64,000 nucleotides of DNA from Laburnicola sp. R22_1. Its lineage: Eukaryota > Ascomycota > Dothideomycetes > Pleosporales > Didymosphaeriaceae. Within the stretch, counting starts at the first letter, position 1, and each line of letters begins with the position of its first letter. Location of the stretch: positions 2,046,001-2,110,000 of the forward strand of contig JACONQ010000006.1 of assembly GCA_014281115.1 (NCBI GenBank). The letters run 5' to 3'. The position numbers and the translations under genes are program-made. Below, piece by piece: positions 1 through 12,259 of the stretch. The notes beneath the pieces are model-generated. The model saw only the letters and a program-made list of their open reading frames with translations. It did not search any database and had not been told where the DNA came from.

Positions 1-1100
1 TCTGTGAATAGTGAGGACAGAGAAGGCTGGGGGGTCAAGAGCTGTTCTGCCCTCCGATTGATTGGTGTGAATTTCGATGGCGCAATGTATACATCGCTCT
101 GCTGCCCTCTGGATGCGCATAGTCAGTATTCCATTCGCTGGGATTTTAACGGCAAGGAAGTGAAGGTGGAGTGCGCAGCGGATTGCTCACGCAGTTTCAC
201 CCGCAGTCTTCATTGTATCCAGCTTCCCGCCCTCGGTACGATGCCATAAACGGCTAGGAGGATTGATGGTGCATGCAGTGTGAACGCAAGAAACAAGACG
301 CGCCGTGAGTGAATGGGGTGTGTGACGCGTTCCCCTCCTTAGTAAGAGGGGTCCTCAGCTCCTGCCCCGCCAAAAGCGGGCGCGTGGTCGCAGACTGACC
401 CCAAGCTCAAGACGGCTCCAGCTTCACTCGCATCATTCACAGAATGCTGAATTGAACACCTTCACCTTTCACCACCTATATTCGCACAGAGCAGCTGAGC
501 CTGCTTCTTTCTCTCGTTACAGTAACCTCGCCAGGTCAGCCGCTCTCACCTTTGTCTGCTCTTGTAAGGATCTCCGGCCGGGCCCCGTTACTGTTCACGC
601 TTCTGCAACGTCGGTTCTCCGCGGGCTTTCTCTGACCTCATCTCGGACGCAATCGAAAGCGGCGCTATAGAATTGCCGTAAACCTGGATCAACGTCTCAG
701 GAGGTCGCAGAGCAAGTAGCATACTCATCAATAGCAAATAACTATCAGCTAAAGCTTTGTTAGTCGAATCTTGTACCCAAATATGCCGGTAAGTCACCAT
801 GAGCCTTTTTTCATTTACCGCCCGAACCTCCACTGCCTATCTGCCCTTACTACGCATGCATATACTGGTCTCCAACGCTCCTCTTTCTGCTGGTTGGAAC
901 TGGCTTCCACTGTCCCTATGCCACTAAGAAGCTGCGTAAGAAGCAGTAATCTGCATACATCGTTGGCTTGGACTGTAAAGTCCAAAGACCCTCAATATTC
1001 CCCACCCTCTCAGAGAATCCCGTAATACTTTTGGTACGACCAGGCCTACCATGACTTGCAGAGCCTTTCATCATCACAAGAGATCCAATTTTCTATTAGC
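1..1100. other. No gene recognised, left edge of window
   Basis: Only short unsupported open frames are visible and none has a recognisable motif or a convincing intron-joined extension. The stretch 450-1100 may hold the 5' untranslated region and promoter of the Lsb5-like gene that follows. Part of a gene cut by the window edge cannot be excluded. Confidence 0.5.
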
Positions 1101-2519
1101 ATGTCCTCATATTTGAGACGTCCTGTCCGTTTTATCTTTGCAATCGTTAGAGCATGACTGAAGGAGTGATTCCGCAAGCAGAAGAGACCATATTCGGCTG
1201 TCACTGTCCAAATTGACCGCTTGACCAGTGAACAATATGAGGAGAATGTACGTATACCTTATCATACAAACCATGTTTCCAATACTGAGCATAACGTAGG
1301 ACATTGGTGGAATCCCAGACCTGATCGAGGTCGTCCGGATTCAGGAGTCTGGTCCTACCGAAGCGGCTCGCGCCATTCGGAAGAAGCTGTATGCCACCAG
1401 CTCGTGGGCCTTGATCATTCTAACATGTAGATCAGCAAGTATGGAAACCTCCACCGACAGCTCCGCGCATTGACTATTCTGGATCTCTTGATCCAGAACG
1501 CTGGATCGAGGTTTCAGAAGAATTTTGCGGACGAACCACTTCTCGAACGCCTCAGGTTGCTTGCTAAAGATGAAATGGTGGATAAAGAAGTGCGAGACAA
1601 AGTCAACGTTCTATTCCGCCAGTGGGCTGCCGCGTACAAGGGCACTCCAGGTCTTGAGCGAATTGCTACGCTTTATAAAGAATTGCCCAGAACGAAGCGT
1701 CCCCAACCGCATCAATCGCGTGTTGTTAGAGAGAATGAGGCGGAAGCCGAACGTGAGAATGCCTCCTCGCCCCCCGCGTCCCCTACGGTCCAACGACGGA
1801 GCTCGCCACCTCCTCACTTTCCGCAGGCCTCTTCTTCTGCTGGGAGGACGGTCGCTATTGGCAGTGCCGCGACCCCTAGCTCCTCATTGTTCAGGAAAGA
1901 CAAGAAAAATAAGAAGAGTAAGGGAAAGCCTTTTAACCTCGAAAAGGAAAAGGGCCAACTGTTGGAAACTATTGCGTCTGCTTCTGTCGCAAGTAACAGT
2001 CTCACGAATGCCCTTCAACTCATCAACCGCGAGGTGCAGCGTGTTAGCGAAAACCAGGAAGTAGTGCAACGGTTTGAAACTTGCAAGCTTATCCGGCGTC
2101 AGATTCTGCGATACATTCAACTTGTGGAGTCAGACCAATACATCGGCAGTCTGCTGAATGCCAATGACGAGCTCGTCAAGGCTCTCATGGCATACGAGAT
2201 TATGGATAAGAGCATCGACGACGACAGCGACAGCGATACCGAGCAATCGTCGCCACCTACCGCGTCCATGGCTGGTCTAAGCATGCAAGAAGCTCCACCA
2301 GCAAAGCCACCAAGACCCGCTAGTATTCCGATGCCGCCGGCTCGTGCAGCGGGCAAACAGCGAGCGGAACCACAGATGGAATCCGAAGATGACGATGACG
2401 ACCCGTTCGGCGATTCTCATGGTAGGTCGACTTGATCATAGAGCGCTGCTTCCCGCTAATGCTTCCCAGCGGTCAAGTCTCCATACGAGCGCAGTGAGCC
2501 AACTTGGAGGGATGTTTAA
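1101..2519 (+). CDS. VHS and GAT domain protein, Lsb5-like endocytic adaptor
   Basis: Five exons fit: 1101-1124, 1182-1247, 1300-1388, 1436-2421 and 2470-2519, giving 404 residues with phases that agree throughout. Introns are 47-57 bp with CTAAC-like branch sites. Residues about 15-145 form a VHS domain; the segment around ARAIRKKLKYGNLHRQLRAL is typical of fungal Lsb5 and GGA/TOM1 relatives. A Pro/Ser/Lys-rich linker is followed by a helical GAT domain at about 229-317, an acidic tract (DDDDDPFGD) and a short C-terminal exon ending EPTWRDV. Family members bind ubiquitin and actin regulators (Las17/Sla1 in yeast) at endocytic or endosomal sites. The first exon is the least certain part: it was chosen because it alone gives an ATG in frame with the conserved KRPYSAVTV start. 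The last exon follows from the DSHAVKSPYERSEP junction seen after removing a 48-bp intron. Confidence 0.88.
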
Positions 2520-3056
2520 GAGCCATCTGCACCATGACGATGGTCGTTCTTGGTATAAGGTTATGTTTTATTTACATTGTAGCTGCCGACAACACCCCTT
2601 GCTTGCAGTCTGGATGGTGGTTATGTTGAATAGGATATGGGAGGATTAGACCTGCACTCAATGTGATCATTCTCACAATTTCTTTTGCGTCTCCAGAACA
2701 TGGAGCCCTGGAGCCAGTTACATCACATGAGACTAAACGGAAGTAGTCTAGCGTTGGCCTGTGCATGATGGCACGGCCACAGACGACGTCAGCCGCCTCA
2801 TGCCAAGGAATCAAGACTGGACAGCCGCAGTTGTCGACTTCGACTCCTGCTTGCTACCACAACTCCTGATCCTCCCCAAGTAACCCTAACTTCGTATCCC
2901 AGGGGCTAGTATCACACTCACAGGTACCGCGCACACCCTCATTGGCGGACCTCAAGCTGGAAACTAACCGCCCGTAGTTGTACCAACTTGCCCTCCTCAC
3001 GAGTCATTCCGTCACATACGCTCTCCATCCATCCGCTACCGGCACTCTTCGCAGCC
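2520..3056. other. Intergenic, nothing recognised
   Basis: This stretch lies between the Lsb5-like gene and a short Cys-rich open frame. It becomes pyrimidine-rich from about 2830, as fungal promoters often are. No gene is supported. Confidence 0.4.
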
Positions 3057-3185
3057 ATGCCCGCTTCTACCAAGGGTTCCGTCTCCTCTACCGCCTCCTC
3101 GATTGTGAAACCGGGTCCGGTCAAGCTGCCATGCTACTGCGGTGACGATTGCAGCTTCTGCTGCATCCCCTGCACCGTCATGTAG
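3057..3185 (+). CDS. Possible 42-residue Cys-rich peptide with CaaX-like end
   Basis: ATG to TAG encodes 42 residues: a Ser/Thr/Pro/Lys-rich first half, then a Cys-dense tail YCGDDCSFCCIPCTVM. The last four residues, CTVM, fit a CaaX prenylation box, and the adjacent cysteines could be palmitoylated. The start MPAST and a C-terminal C-x-V-M recall ascomycete a-factor-like lipopeptide pheromone precursors, but the many extra cysteines do not fit the usual pattern. A membrane-anchored micropeptide is another possibility. Pyrimidine-rich sequence just upstream suits a promoter. There is no homology evidence and short frames arise by chance, so existence is uncertain. Confidence 0.4.
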   Translation: MPASTKGSVSSTASSIVKPGPVKLPCYCGDDCSFCCIPCTVM

Positions 3186-3617
3186 AAGACGGACACACGA
3201 TACCAATCGGTGGTCGGTCACCATCACTACGGAAGCGGGATTCCGTTCCATATGCGCCATCTCGGACAGTCGATTGGTTGTTTTGGATGCCCACGGAGTT
3301 AATTGGAATGTAGCGAATACCAGCATACGGGACGAGGGATGGATGCTGCTCGAGCAGGCTTGGTGGTACATTTTTGCAGCGACTCCTTCATGTGTATACC
3401 TCGGCCGACCTGACAGCATGAATAATTCACGACTACTACTTTATTAGATCTATTGCATATCACTCAGTCGTGATTTGCCTTGGGCTTCATGCAATTGTTG
3501 TTCTCGAGTCCTGGAGCTGACCTCTACTATGAGATTACTGAGCGCTCGGAGAAGAGAAAGACAAGGATGCGGCGCAGTGTTTCAGCAGCGTCACACATGC
3601 AGCATAGCCCAGCAACA

Positions 3618-4004
3618 TCAGAAATATGACGAGGCGCTGTTCCGGGGCGGCAAGCCCTGATGTATATGATACATACAGTTACCAAGCAACGCGTGTATAG
3701 GAGCCCCCAGAAACCGACGGGATCCATTCCTTCCTTCCCAACCAGCCAGTGTTCGCCGAGCTGGTCTGTTCTTCCAGTCCGGCAGCAGCGTATGCAGGGC
3801 CAAGACGGGGAAAATGGAGAATGTGGGTGCAAGAACGCGGAGTTCGTTCATGTAAATGTCTACGAGCGACTCGTGGAGGTGGTGGATGAAGAATATCGTT
3901 ATGGTGGCTGTGACGATGGCGTAGATGAGGATAGTCGCTGCGGCATAGAGCGTATGTCCACAGATTTCCCTCGCCATTCTCTCCGTCCAGCCCACCAAGA
4001 ACAC
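3618..4004 (-). pseudogene. Possible membrane-protein remnant
   Basis: On the minus strand about 75 residues read as a membrane segment (LYAAATILIYAIVTATITI) followed by a loop and a second hydrophobic stretch (LAPTFSIFPVLALHTLL). The frame then passes into low-quality sequence, while a neighbouring frame (about 3527-3760) looks more protein-like (VCIIYIRACRPGTAP). An intron-like donor GTAAGTTAAG sits upstream on the same strand near 4243. This could be an intron-split gene I cannot assemble or a decayed one. No family recognised. Confidence 0.3.
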
Positions 4005-5186
4005 ACAAAACGTACACCCACGCCCTCGTTATCCTCTCGCGACAGAATCGATGATGCATTCACTTGCTCGTCCCCCATTCATTGTCCGACCTTGTAGACT
4101 TTGGACCACAACGCGATCGGACTACCACGCGACACTGGCCTCAAATCTTGCGACCTGAGGCTGCAATTACGCCCCATACCGCACTGAAGCTCTACCATAC
4201 CATACGATTCAATTAACAAAACCCATATCTTGCCCTTAACTTACCCTCGAAAGCATGTGCAAACTCCACAAATTCCTCCCAAGTCCTCCCTCCCTCTCAA
4301 CGAAAATCCCCCGCATACCCACCCCCTCACGGCATACTCTATAAAAAACTGCATTGCATCCCACACCATCCACCTTCAGACCCACACTCAATGCTAAATT
4401 TAGCCCGGGATAAATTTGGATTGGATTGCAAACCCCCAAGTATGCAGGATTGCGGCGTATGTAGCTCCGTTCCTCACGTGGGTGGAACGGCCCGCCATGC
4501 CAGGTGCTTGCTGTACGGATGCGGCGCGGGTGCTCGGACTGGGACCCAGGGCGGTGGGTGGTGTGGGTCGAGGGTTGGTGGATGGATGAGCTTCTGGGCG
4601 AGTTATGAATAGGTGCTGTGTCTATTTGTTTTGGGGTGGTGGGGTCGCGGACGGGGAGATAAATTTGGTTGGGGGGTTCACGTGGTGGGCTTTTTGTAGT
4701 GACGGCGGTAGACGAAACATAGTGTCTGGACTTTGGGAGTTGTCTGGAAATTTCAACGGAGGGTTGGTGGAGGGTTCGATGAAGACGGATTCAGAAGTTT
4801 GAGATGAGTTATTATATAATTGTTGGACCAGTTGATTTATGAAAGCGTGAGCGGATATCAGAAATTGAAGTCTAACAGAATTTACAGTAGATATCGTCCA
4901 GTCGTCCCTGCATCACCACTAATGAGCCTTGCCCTCGACCCATTCAGTAACACCAGCCGCCAACTCGCTAACCTGCCAACCACGCGCGTTCTAACCCAGG
5001 TCGGTCGCAGAAGCTGGTGTAGCTCTAGACATCGACCGCGGGGTTGGTTGTGTGATGCATCCCCAAGTCTCGAAGAACGCAGCTGGTATCGTGAGGTGCT
5101 CGATCCCGCACTGCGGCTATCGTGACTACGATGACTGCCATGTTATGTTGGATTGGAGAAGGGAAAAGAAATCCACATGCCCAGGC
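4005..5186. other. Intergenic, nothing firm
   Basis: Apart from a minus-strand donor-like site near 4243 and a G-rich stretch at 4520-4700, no supported feature was seen. The part next to 5187 is the 3' flank of the minus-strand gene. Confidence 0.4.
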
Positions 5187-5805
5187 TCACTTCTTCCCCG
5201 GAAGAGTCATGTTCTTCCAGCCCTTCGGCGTGGGGGTATCTACGTCGAACGTGCTAGTGATCTTTGTTGACGTCTTTCCCCTCCTTGGATCGTCGGCTAG
5301 CGCCTTCTCGACATCCTTGTCTTGTCCGGTGGGTCTGTTGCGTCGTGGTGGCGGGGGATCGTTGAGCCGGACGCCTGTTCGACGGTTCTGGCGCTTGGTG
5401 GCAGGCAAGTCGGCCGTGGAGCGGCCTGTGATGCGACGGGAGGCGCGGCGGAGAGACTGGCGGACGTCCCATTGGCGTTTCTTTGCGAGCCAGAAGAGGA
5501 CGGCGGAGCCGACTGGTGGGAAAGGTCAGTACATGGGATGGGTCTCAAGACGGACGAGATGGTTGCTTCTTACCCCCTAGCACGACTACGAGCGCGATGA
5601 CGACGATGATGGCCACCAGGCCGCCCTTGGAGAGCGTGAATGCACCTTTGGAAGCGCCTGCTGCTCCTGCGTCGCTCGGGTCTTGAGGGTTGTCTTCGCC
5701 GCCGTTGTACCCGGTGTTGGGCGGCGCATCGTCCTGAGCGACGACCTTGTGTGCAAGCGCAAGGAGGGACAAGAGCCCGTATGCAGCGGAAGCCCTACTA
5801 GCCAT
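5187..5805 (-). CDS. Small signal-peptide, single-helix membrane protein
   Basis: Two exons on the minus strand (5805-5574 and 5512-5187) joined across a 61-bp GTAAGA...CAG intron give 185 residues. Residues 1-about 23 (MASRASAAYGLLSLLALAHK...) are a signal peptide with likely cleavage after VVAQ. A short acidic Asn/Pro/Gly-rich outer segment follows. One transmembrane helix (GGLVAIIVVIALVVVLG and on into the second exon) runs across the splice junction. The cytoplasmic tail is strongly basic (LAKKRQW, SLRRASRRITGR) and ends GWKNMTLPGKK. The topology is that of fungal single-pass plasma-membrane or cell-wall sensor-like proteins, but no known domain is visible. An upstream in-frame extension to about 5919 lacks signal-peptide character and was not used. 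Confidence 0.75.
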
Positions 5806-7175
5806 GATGATGACCTGGTGTGGTGTGGCGCAGAGGACGAGTTCGCTTTGGGGGTCGGGTCGGATGGTACGAGAGCACACCACAATCACGTGTCGAAGGA
5901 AGCGCAGAGGTCGATTCAATCAGTCGGGAATCGTACAATCCTCACATCAGCGAGCAGCCGTCTCTATATTCGCGGCCTGTCCCCCTTCCCTACCCCGCGG
6001 CGGGTGCTTGACGGGCGGTTAGCCATGCTGCCAGTGTGATGGACCGGATAGGCTGCCGGCAGTAGCACTTTCAATTTGCGAGCGCTGGGTTCACAATGCA
6101 GAGGGCTTGGTGCCGTGCGCGAAGGGGATTGGCGAGGGTGGGCGCGTATGGTGTTTAGACGGGCGATCACAGTGCAGCGCAGGGGTGCGGAGCGGCGTTG
6201 GATTGGTTGCGAGTTTTGTGCGCAAGCGCCTGGGCTTGCATGTTTTGCCGACAGGGGCAGAGGCGAAACCACGACAGGGCAGTTTTTGGTTTGCCGCTAC
6301 AGCCTGGGACACATGGCGGCGTAGCTTTCATGCATCTTGAGTGGGATGTCCGATGTGGGATGAATGCAAGGCGTGGCCGACGACACGGGAGACGCTTGGG
6401 GGATATGTAGGGCCCTGCGTGACCGCAGAAGAGCTCCAATTGACACACAGGCTAATCAAGTCCATCTAAACCATCAAAGGTATGTTCAGGGATCTCTCAG
6501 AACCCATTGAGTGTGAGGCTTTGCGCCTCTCCTCCGCAAAGTAGTCAGAGGCGGACTTGCCACATGCTGCCGAACCATAGCACCACGATGGTAATACATC
6601 GTATGTGTCGCTGCCATGTAGCTCCAATATGTTAGTATATGAGGCACAGTCCAGGGTGTCATGGTAGAACCTGAATAGTAGGTAGTTCCTCTGTACCTTT
6701 CGCTTTCGCACAGTCAATTGAGTCTATTTTCCATCTCGTGTCCCCTCCGTACCCGCGATTGATGTTTGGTGGAGCTCTTGTTCCTAGGAAACCGCTTTGT
6801 GCTGATGCCGCTGAGAGGAATCCGGTGGGTGGTGGGAGTCGAATGACAAGCCTTCTCCCTCACTGCAGTTGTATTGAGCAGCGAGAATGGGGACCGAGAA
6901 ATCCTTTTGCGCGTTGTCATAATCCCATCTCGATCCACAATACTCCTGCCGTCATCTCCGACCTGGATGGCTCGAGGGCAGTTGCGACTTCCCCGTTGTT
7001 GGCGGAAGGTGCAAAGGCAGCCACACTTGACTTCTTGCCTCTCCCCGGGCAGCCTCCTCTCCACGACACCACACCTCCCATCTTTTCCTTCATCTCTCCT
7101 ACCACATCTGCTGAACTCTCCACGGCTCTCACCAACACGCGCCGGTGCTTGCACTCGCGGCCACCTGCAGACAGT
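5806..7175. other. Divergent promoter region
   Basis: This region separates the minus-strand small membrane protein from the plus-strand coiled-coil gene. Open frames here have no recognisable content. A long in-frame extension upstream of 7176 reads as unstructured sequence and is more likely 5' leader. A CCAAT-type element (ATTGG) occurs near 6203. Confidence 0.4.
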
Positions 7176-10100
7176 ATGTCTGAATGGGCTGACCGAAAAG
7201 GGAAGCAGCCAGCCAGGGCTTACCATCCATCTCGTCTGCGCAACGAGATCACTGCCGAGTCTACTGATGACGAGCGTAACACTGGTAAAAGCACCGTACA
7301 GGTGCCGGACAGCCAGGTTGACATTCCCGAGACGCAGCTAGACATGTTCTCGGACGGCTTAGAGAATGACCGCGTACCTGATGACCAGGCTCGTTCAGAG
7401 CAGCCGCTGAGCCCTGGCGCTGCAGCTCTGATCAAGCGCACTCATTTCCTCAAGAAAGCACCTGTTGTAGAAGAGCCCCAGCTCCTTCTTTCTAGGCCCA
7501 GGGATACACCGATCCAGGGGTTCACCTTTCAGCGTGCACCGCATAAGCCATCGAAACCAGCTCAGCAAGCCGTGACGACCGCTCATATAGGCTCATCCCC
7601 TCCGTGCACGCTCGCTCTACCTTCTCCCCAGGGTTTCGGTGATACTCCAGCAAAAGGCAAGTGATTGCTAGGAACCGTTTTCGCGTCAGTTCCTAACCTC
7701 ATCATCTAGAAAATGCTCGGAGTGAGCAACTGCCAGCACTATCTGTTCTGGAATCGGATCAACAAGGCTTGCCAGCGTGGCACGGCTCGCTAGCCCCCCC
7801 TGAGTCAGACGTCAACGCTGCATCACACGTCGTTGCTCCCCCGGTGGATAATGAGTTGCCTTCTTGGCCATCCCAGTAAGTTGGTCCTCAATCTACGCCC
7901 GCACATACCCTGGATCTTAGCTGATTCCTACAGTATGCAAGCTCCCCAATTTCCTCACGACGAACACACTGAAGGGCAAAACCCTCGCCGCCGTCCAAAA
8001 GGAAAGAGGACGAAGAAGGGGCGGAAGCCTAGACCAAACCGTGCCGATGCTGCTACGCCATTGGCCCCGAAGTCGTATTATACTGCCGAGGCACCTGTTG
8101 CTCCTACCGGAGTGCACAACGACGATGGCCTAGACTTCAACGTATTGGCCCTGCCCTCACAACCTCCGATTCAAGATAGGAGATACGAAGAAACACTTGT
8201 TACCCATGATGAAGACAAGCTCGAAAACGTTACCAACAACGGTAACAACGCCGATGCCGACACGGGACTACAAGAACAACAAGGGTGGACAACGGTGGCT
8301 GCCGTTGAGACCGCAGAAGAAGCTCTTGACAATGCACCCGAAGAACTGGCAGATGACGCTGTTCACTATGGATCGCAACAGCACGCGCCTACGAGTCCAG
8401 GTCACATTGGTCAGAATCACATTATGGAAGACGAAATGAGCATCCGTGACACTCGCGTTGGTGGTAATGAACAGGCTGGGTCCCAGCCCGAGGTTCTTGA
8501 TGCAGTGCTTCACGATAGATCTACCCGCGGTGCCCCGGATCGGGTCACCAAGCCGCGAACGAAGAAGCGCACGAAAGGCTCATCGCTATTACCGTCCACA
8601 AGAACTACCGGGAACGAGAAACTCTCCCCAGATCACGAAGTCCTATTGAGCATGATGGCGACATGTCTCCGTGCTGGCGACTCCAAGGCCCGCGGCATTG
8701 TTGACGCAAATACGAAGGCTCACGAAACTGCTGTTGCTTCTCTGCAAGAAACTATTGGCCACCAAAGCAACTTCATCGAGAGCCTGCAAGTGCAAAATCA
8801 CAACCTTCATGAGCGGGTGCAGAATATGTCTAACTCGACTACGCGACTGCAAAAGTATGTGAAAGGCATGGAAGGGGACTACTTGAGGCTCAAAGGCCAG
8901 ACCGACAATCATAACAAGACGTGCAGAAAGCTTGTGAAAGATAAAGTTCAAGAAATCGAACAAGAGAAGACCGACTGGAAGTTTGAGTTCACGAGAACGG
9001 TGGAAGCCTTGACTACCAGCCAGCAAAAGATGAGGGCTGCCATGAACAAGTGCTATGGACAGTTGATAGTCACCGAATCCAAGCATCAATCTCTCTCTGA
9101 GAAATTCCGGGAGCAGACCGGCCTGTACGAGGAAGAGAAGCAGAGGCGCTCAGATCTTGAACAACAGATTCTGCCTGCAATTCAGAGCATTCAGACAAGT
9201 CTTGGAATCAACTACGCAGCCCTGACTGAGAAGTTGAACATAGTTCAAGGCGCTTTGGAAGATACCTCTGGAGAAGAGGAGCGAGACACTTCTCTGAAAG
9301 AATGCCTGGAAGCTCTTCGCAAGTTGCAAGCCACTCCTATGCTCACTATCCAGGACCTCCAGAAAGTAGAAGGATTGCTCCGATTTGGACATGAGAGGTA
9401 TGTATTCACATGTTCCTTCTGAGCGGCTGTTGACTCAATGAAGCATCGATTCAAAGCTTGGCGATTTGACCAACTCCTTCGAGAAGATCGAACTTCCGAC
9501 AGGCGAATTACAGATGTACATTCGGGACCAACTCCATGCATTGCGGGCTGACGTACTGAAATATGATGAGGCTTCCGCGGAGTACCACAAAGCTCGTGAA
9601 TCGAATGAGGGTCTCCGTCAACAACTCGACGCCCAGAAAGAGAAGTGCGGCAAACTGGAGGAGTCAGTGCGCACGTCTCGGCAGGAGGAAGCCGACTTGA
9701 AGTTGAAATACGCAAGACTGGAGAAAGACCTCAAAAAGTGGAACGACATGGCCCGTGATCATGATTCAAATCCTTCTCAGTTGGAGCAAGAAATGGTCAA
9801 CCTACGACAGCAGGCCAAAAAGGCTGGAGAAGATTTGCGAGCGAAACTCGCAGAACTAGGTCGTGCTCAGCAAAAAGTGGAAGACCAAGCGACAGAACTG
9901 TCCAACGCAAAGGTAAGTCCTCAGCTCACAATTTCCAAGATACCACTAATGCGCCTTCAGAAAACCCTCGAAGAGAAAGAGATTGCCTTTGAGAACGAGA
10001 CGAACCGATTGAAGCGTGAGAGAGATGACAAAGACGAAGCCCTCCGGCACTTGCAGAAGGAGAAAGATGACCTTACAAACGAGTTGCGTCTCGCTCAACA

Positions 10101-12259
10101 TGAGGTTCGCAGCATTACTTCCGAGAACGAGAAGTTGCGAGAGACGAACTCGGAGACAGACAAGGCACTGGACAAATACAAGCTTGATGTTGTTGAAATG
10201 TCCTCACAGTTGTCCGAGCTTGCAAGTCTGAAACAGCAGTTGACACAGAAAGCTGCAGCTCTTGAATCCAAGGACCAGGAGTTGATGGATGTGCGAAAAG
10301 AGCAATCAGGTCTGAAAGACGAGATCGCCAACATTCTCCAGGAGAGGAATCGACTTCAAGTGCGAGTATCCCAGCACCAATCTACCATTTCGGATTTGCA
10401 AAAAGAGATCAACGCCGGAAACGCGATGCTTGAAGCCAATGCTACCTCACTAAAGGAGATTCAGACTCGTGCAGGCAAGTTACAAGAAGCGAAAAAGCTA
10501 TTGGAGTTGCAGTTGTCCGCAAACCAGTCAACCGTCTCGACGTTGAAAAAGGAAATGGAGACCCGGGATATGACCCAACAGACTAATGCCGCGGCATTGA
10601 AGGAGATACAGAGCCAAATGGACATTTTGCAGAAGGATAAGCGAGACCTAACATTCAGCTTGGACCGTTCTCGCGCCACTGAAACCAAGCTGAAAGATGA
10701 TCAAGCCATTTTCTCCTCTGAGAGAGAGAGCCTTCACGTTGAGCTGGCCAAGGTGCGCACATCATTGGAAGCCAGCGACAAGGAGTTGCGACGGATACAA
10801 ATCGATGCAGCGGAAAAGTTCAAGACGAGCATGGAGAACCACGTCGGCGAAATAGACGAGCTTAAGCGCCGCTTGAGTCAAGCTGAAAGCGCCGTGAAAG
10901 AGGCAGAGAGAACTGCTGAGTGCAAGAGTCGAGAGCTCGAGGCACACAAGAAGGCTATCGACGAAAAGTCCGCTCTACGTTCTGCTTCTCCGCAGCCACC
11001 CCCGAGTACATTTCCAATTACGCAAGATGGCGGGTTATTGAGCAGGAAAGAGACAAGGGCCAGGAAGAAGCCCAACCGGCAGAACACCATGGTTCTCAAC
11101 GTCGTTGATGCATCACACAGCCAGATGACGCAGACTGTGCCTCAAGTCAATGGCCCGGACAACGGCCACGATGATTGTGGAGAAGGTTCAGATATTGCTG
11201 ATATAGATTTCACGGAGTACCTTAGAGAACCTGACGACCACGGCGGATTGCTTGATAACAATTTTGTCAAAGTCAAGCCAGAGGGTCAGAAGGTGACTAT
11301 GGATATTGACAAGTTCAACATGAACATGAAAAAAGAATCCCGGTCTGCCAAGGAAGGTACACCCTCCAGCTCGCTCTCTGATCCCCCATCATCTGCGGGT
11401 ATCATGGATATGTCCGAGCTTGACCAGGGTACTACACTCGCTGCAGGTTCTGCTGGTAGTCATGAGCGCTCCGTGCTTGAGGAGCTGCCGCCTGAAGGCC
11501 AATGTGACGAGACACCTAGACGATCGTCTCGCATTTCTCTCCACGATTCGCTCTCCATTTCCCAGGATCGTCCCAAATCCCAAGCAAACACCGGTTCCCG
11601 AATGCTGCCGCCCCCTATTCCCGCTGTAGCATCTGGGCAAGGTGCTCGCAGTCGTGCGAGGGCCATTCGTCCACCATCCTCGCAAGGCGGACACGCTCAA
11701 CGGGCTGCCGAGTCGAACCGAGCCGGGTCTAGTTCTCCTGATTACGTTCATCGACATACACCACGCCACAAGAAATACGGGTATCAGGGCGGTACGGTGG
11801 CTGCCGCAGCAGACAGCCAGGGTTATGAAGTATCGCAACCAACCATGTTCAGTGAGATGCTCAAGCGGAAGGGCTTAGAGGCTTCTGTCGACGATGATGA
11901 ACCCTCTAAGCGACACCGAAGCTCATCGCGGTCGTCCTCGTCTTCTTCCCCTGACCGAGGGTCTCAACATCACCAAGCTGGCGCGCCTAGCCAGAGTCCT
12001 CGCACTCGCCAACAGCACAGTCCGCAGCGCATGTCCATATCCAGCAAGGGACAGTTCAAACGTTCCGCTAAGACCAAGGCAACCCGTGCGGTCGCTGGAT
12101 CTTCCGGTCGGTCTACGCGATCCAAGAGTATGTTTTCATATACTTCCCTTCGTTCAGCTAGCTAACTTGTGCGCAATAGCTGATGGGAAGCGCGGCAACG
12201 AGTATGATGCGATGTTCGAACGGGAGATTCGCTCTCAAAGCAAGCGCGGCATGCGCTGA
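7176..12259 (+). CDS. Large coiled-coil protein, probably nuclear
   Basis: Six exons (7176-7656, 7710-7875, 7934-9397, 9444-9912, 9961-12127, 12180-12259) give 1608 residues. The first intron is GC-AG (donor GCAAGT), and only that choice keeps the frame. The 48-bp intron 9913-9960 has no stop and a length divisible by three, so its retention would add 16 residues. Residues 1-about 440 are low-complexity with acidic segments and a basic cluster (KGKRTKKGRKPRP, about 233-249) that could be a nuclear localisation signal. About 445-1200 is almost continuous heptad coiled coil (Leu/Glu/Lys-rich). The tail is disordered and Ser/Arg-rich (SKRHRSSSRSSSSSSP) and ends DAMFEREIRSQSKRGMR. No enzymatic domain is visible. 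A structural role, for instance at spindle pole, nuclear pore or chromatin, is only a guess. The ATG at 7176 was chosen because upstream residues look like untranslated leader. Confidence 0.82.

Noticed and set aside
7833..9422. A long frame beginning at 7833 as a separate gene
   Set aside because: Upstream exons join it in phase through two introns, and the first ATG of that frame lies in what is exon 2 sequence in another frame.
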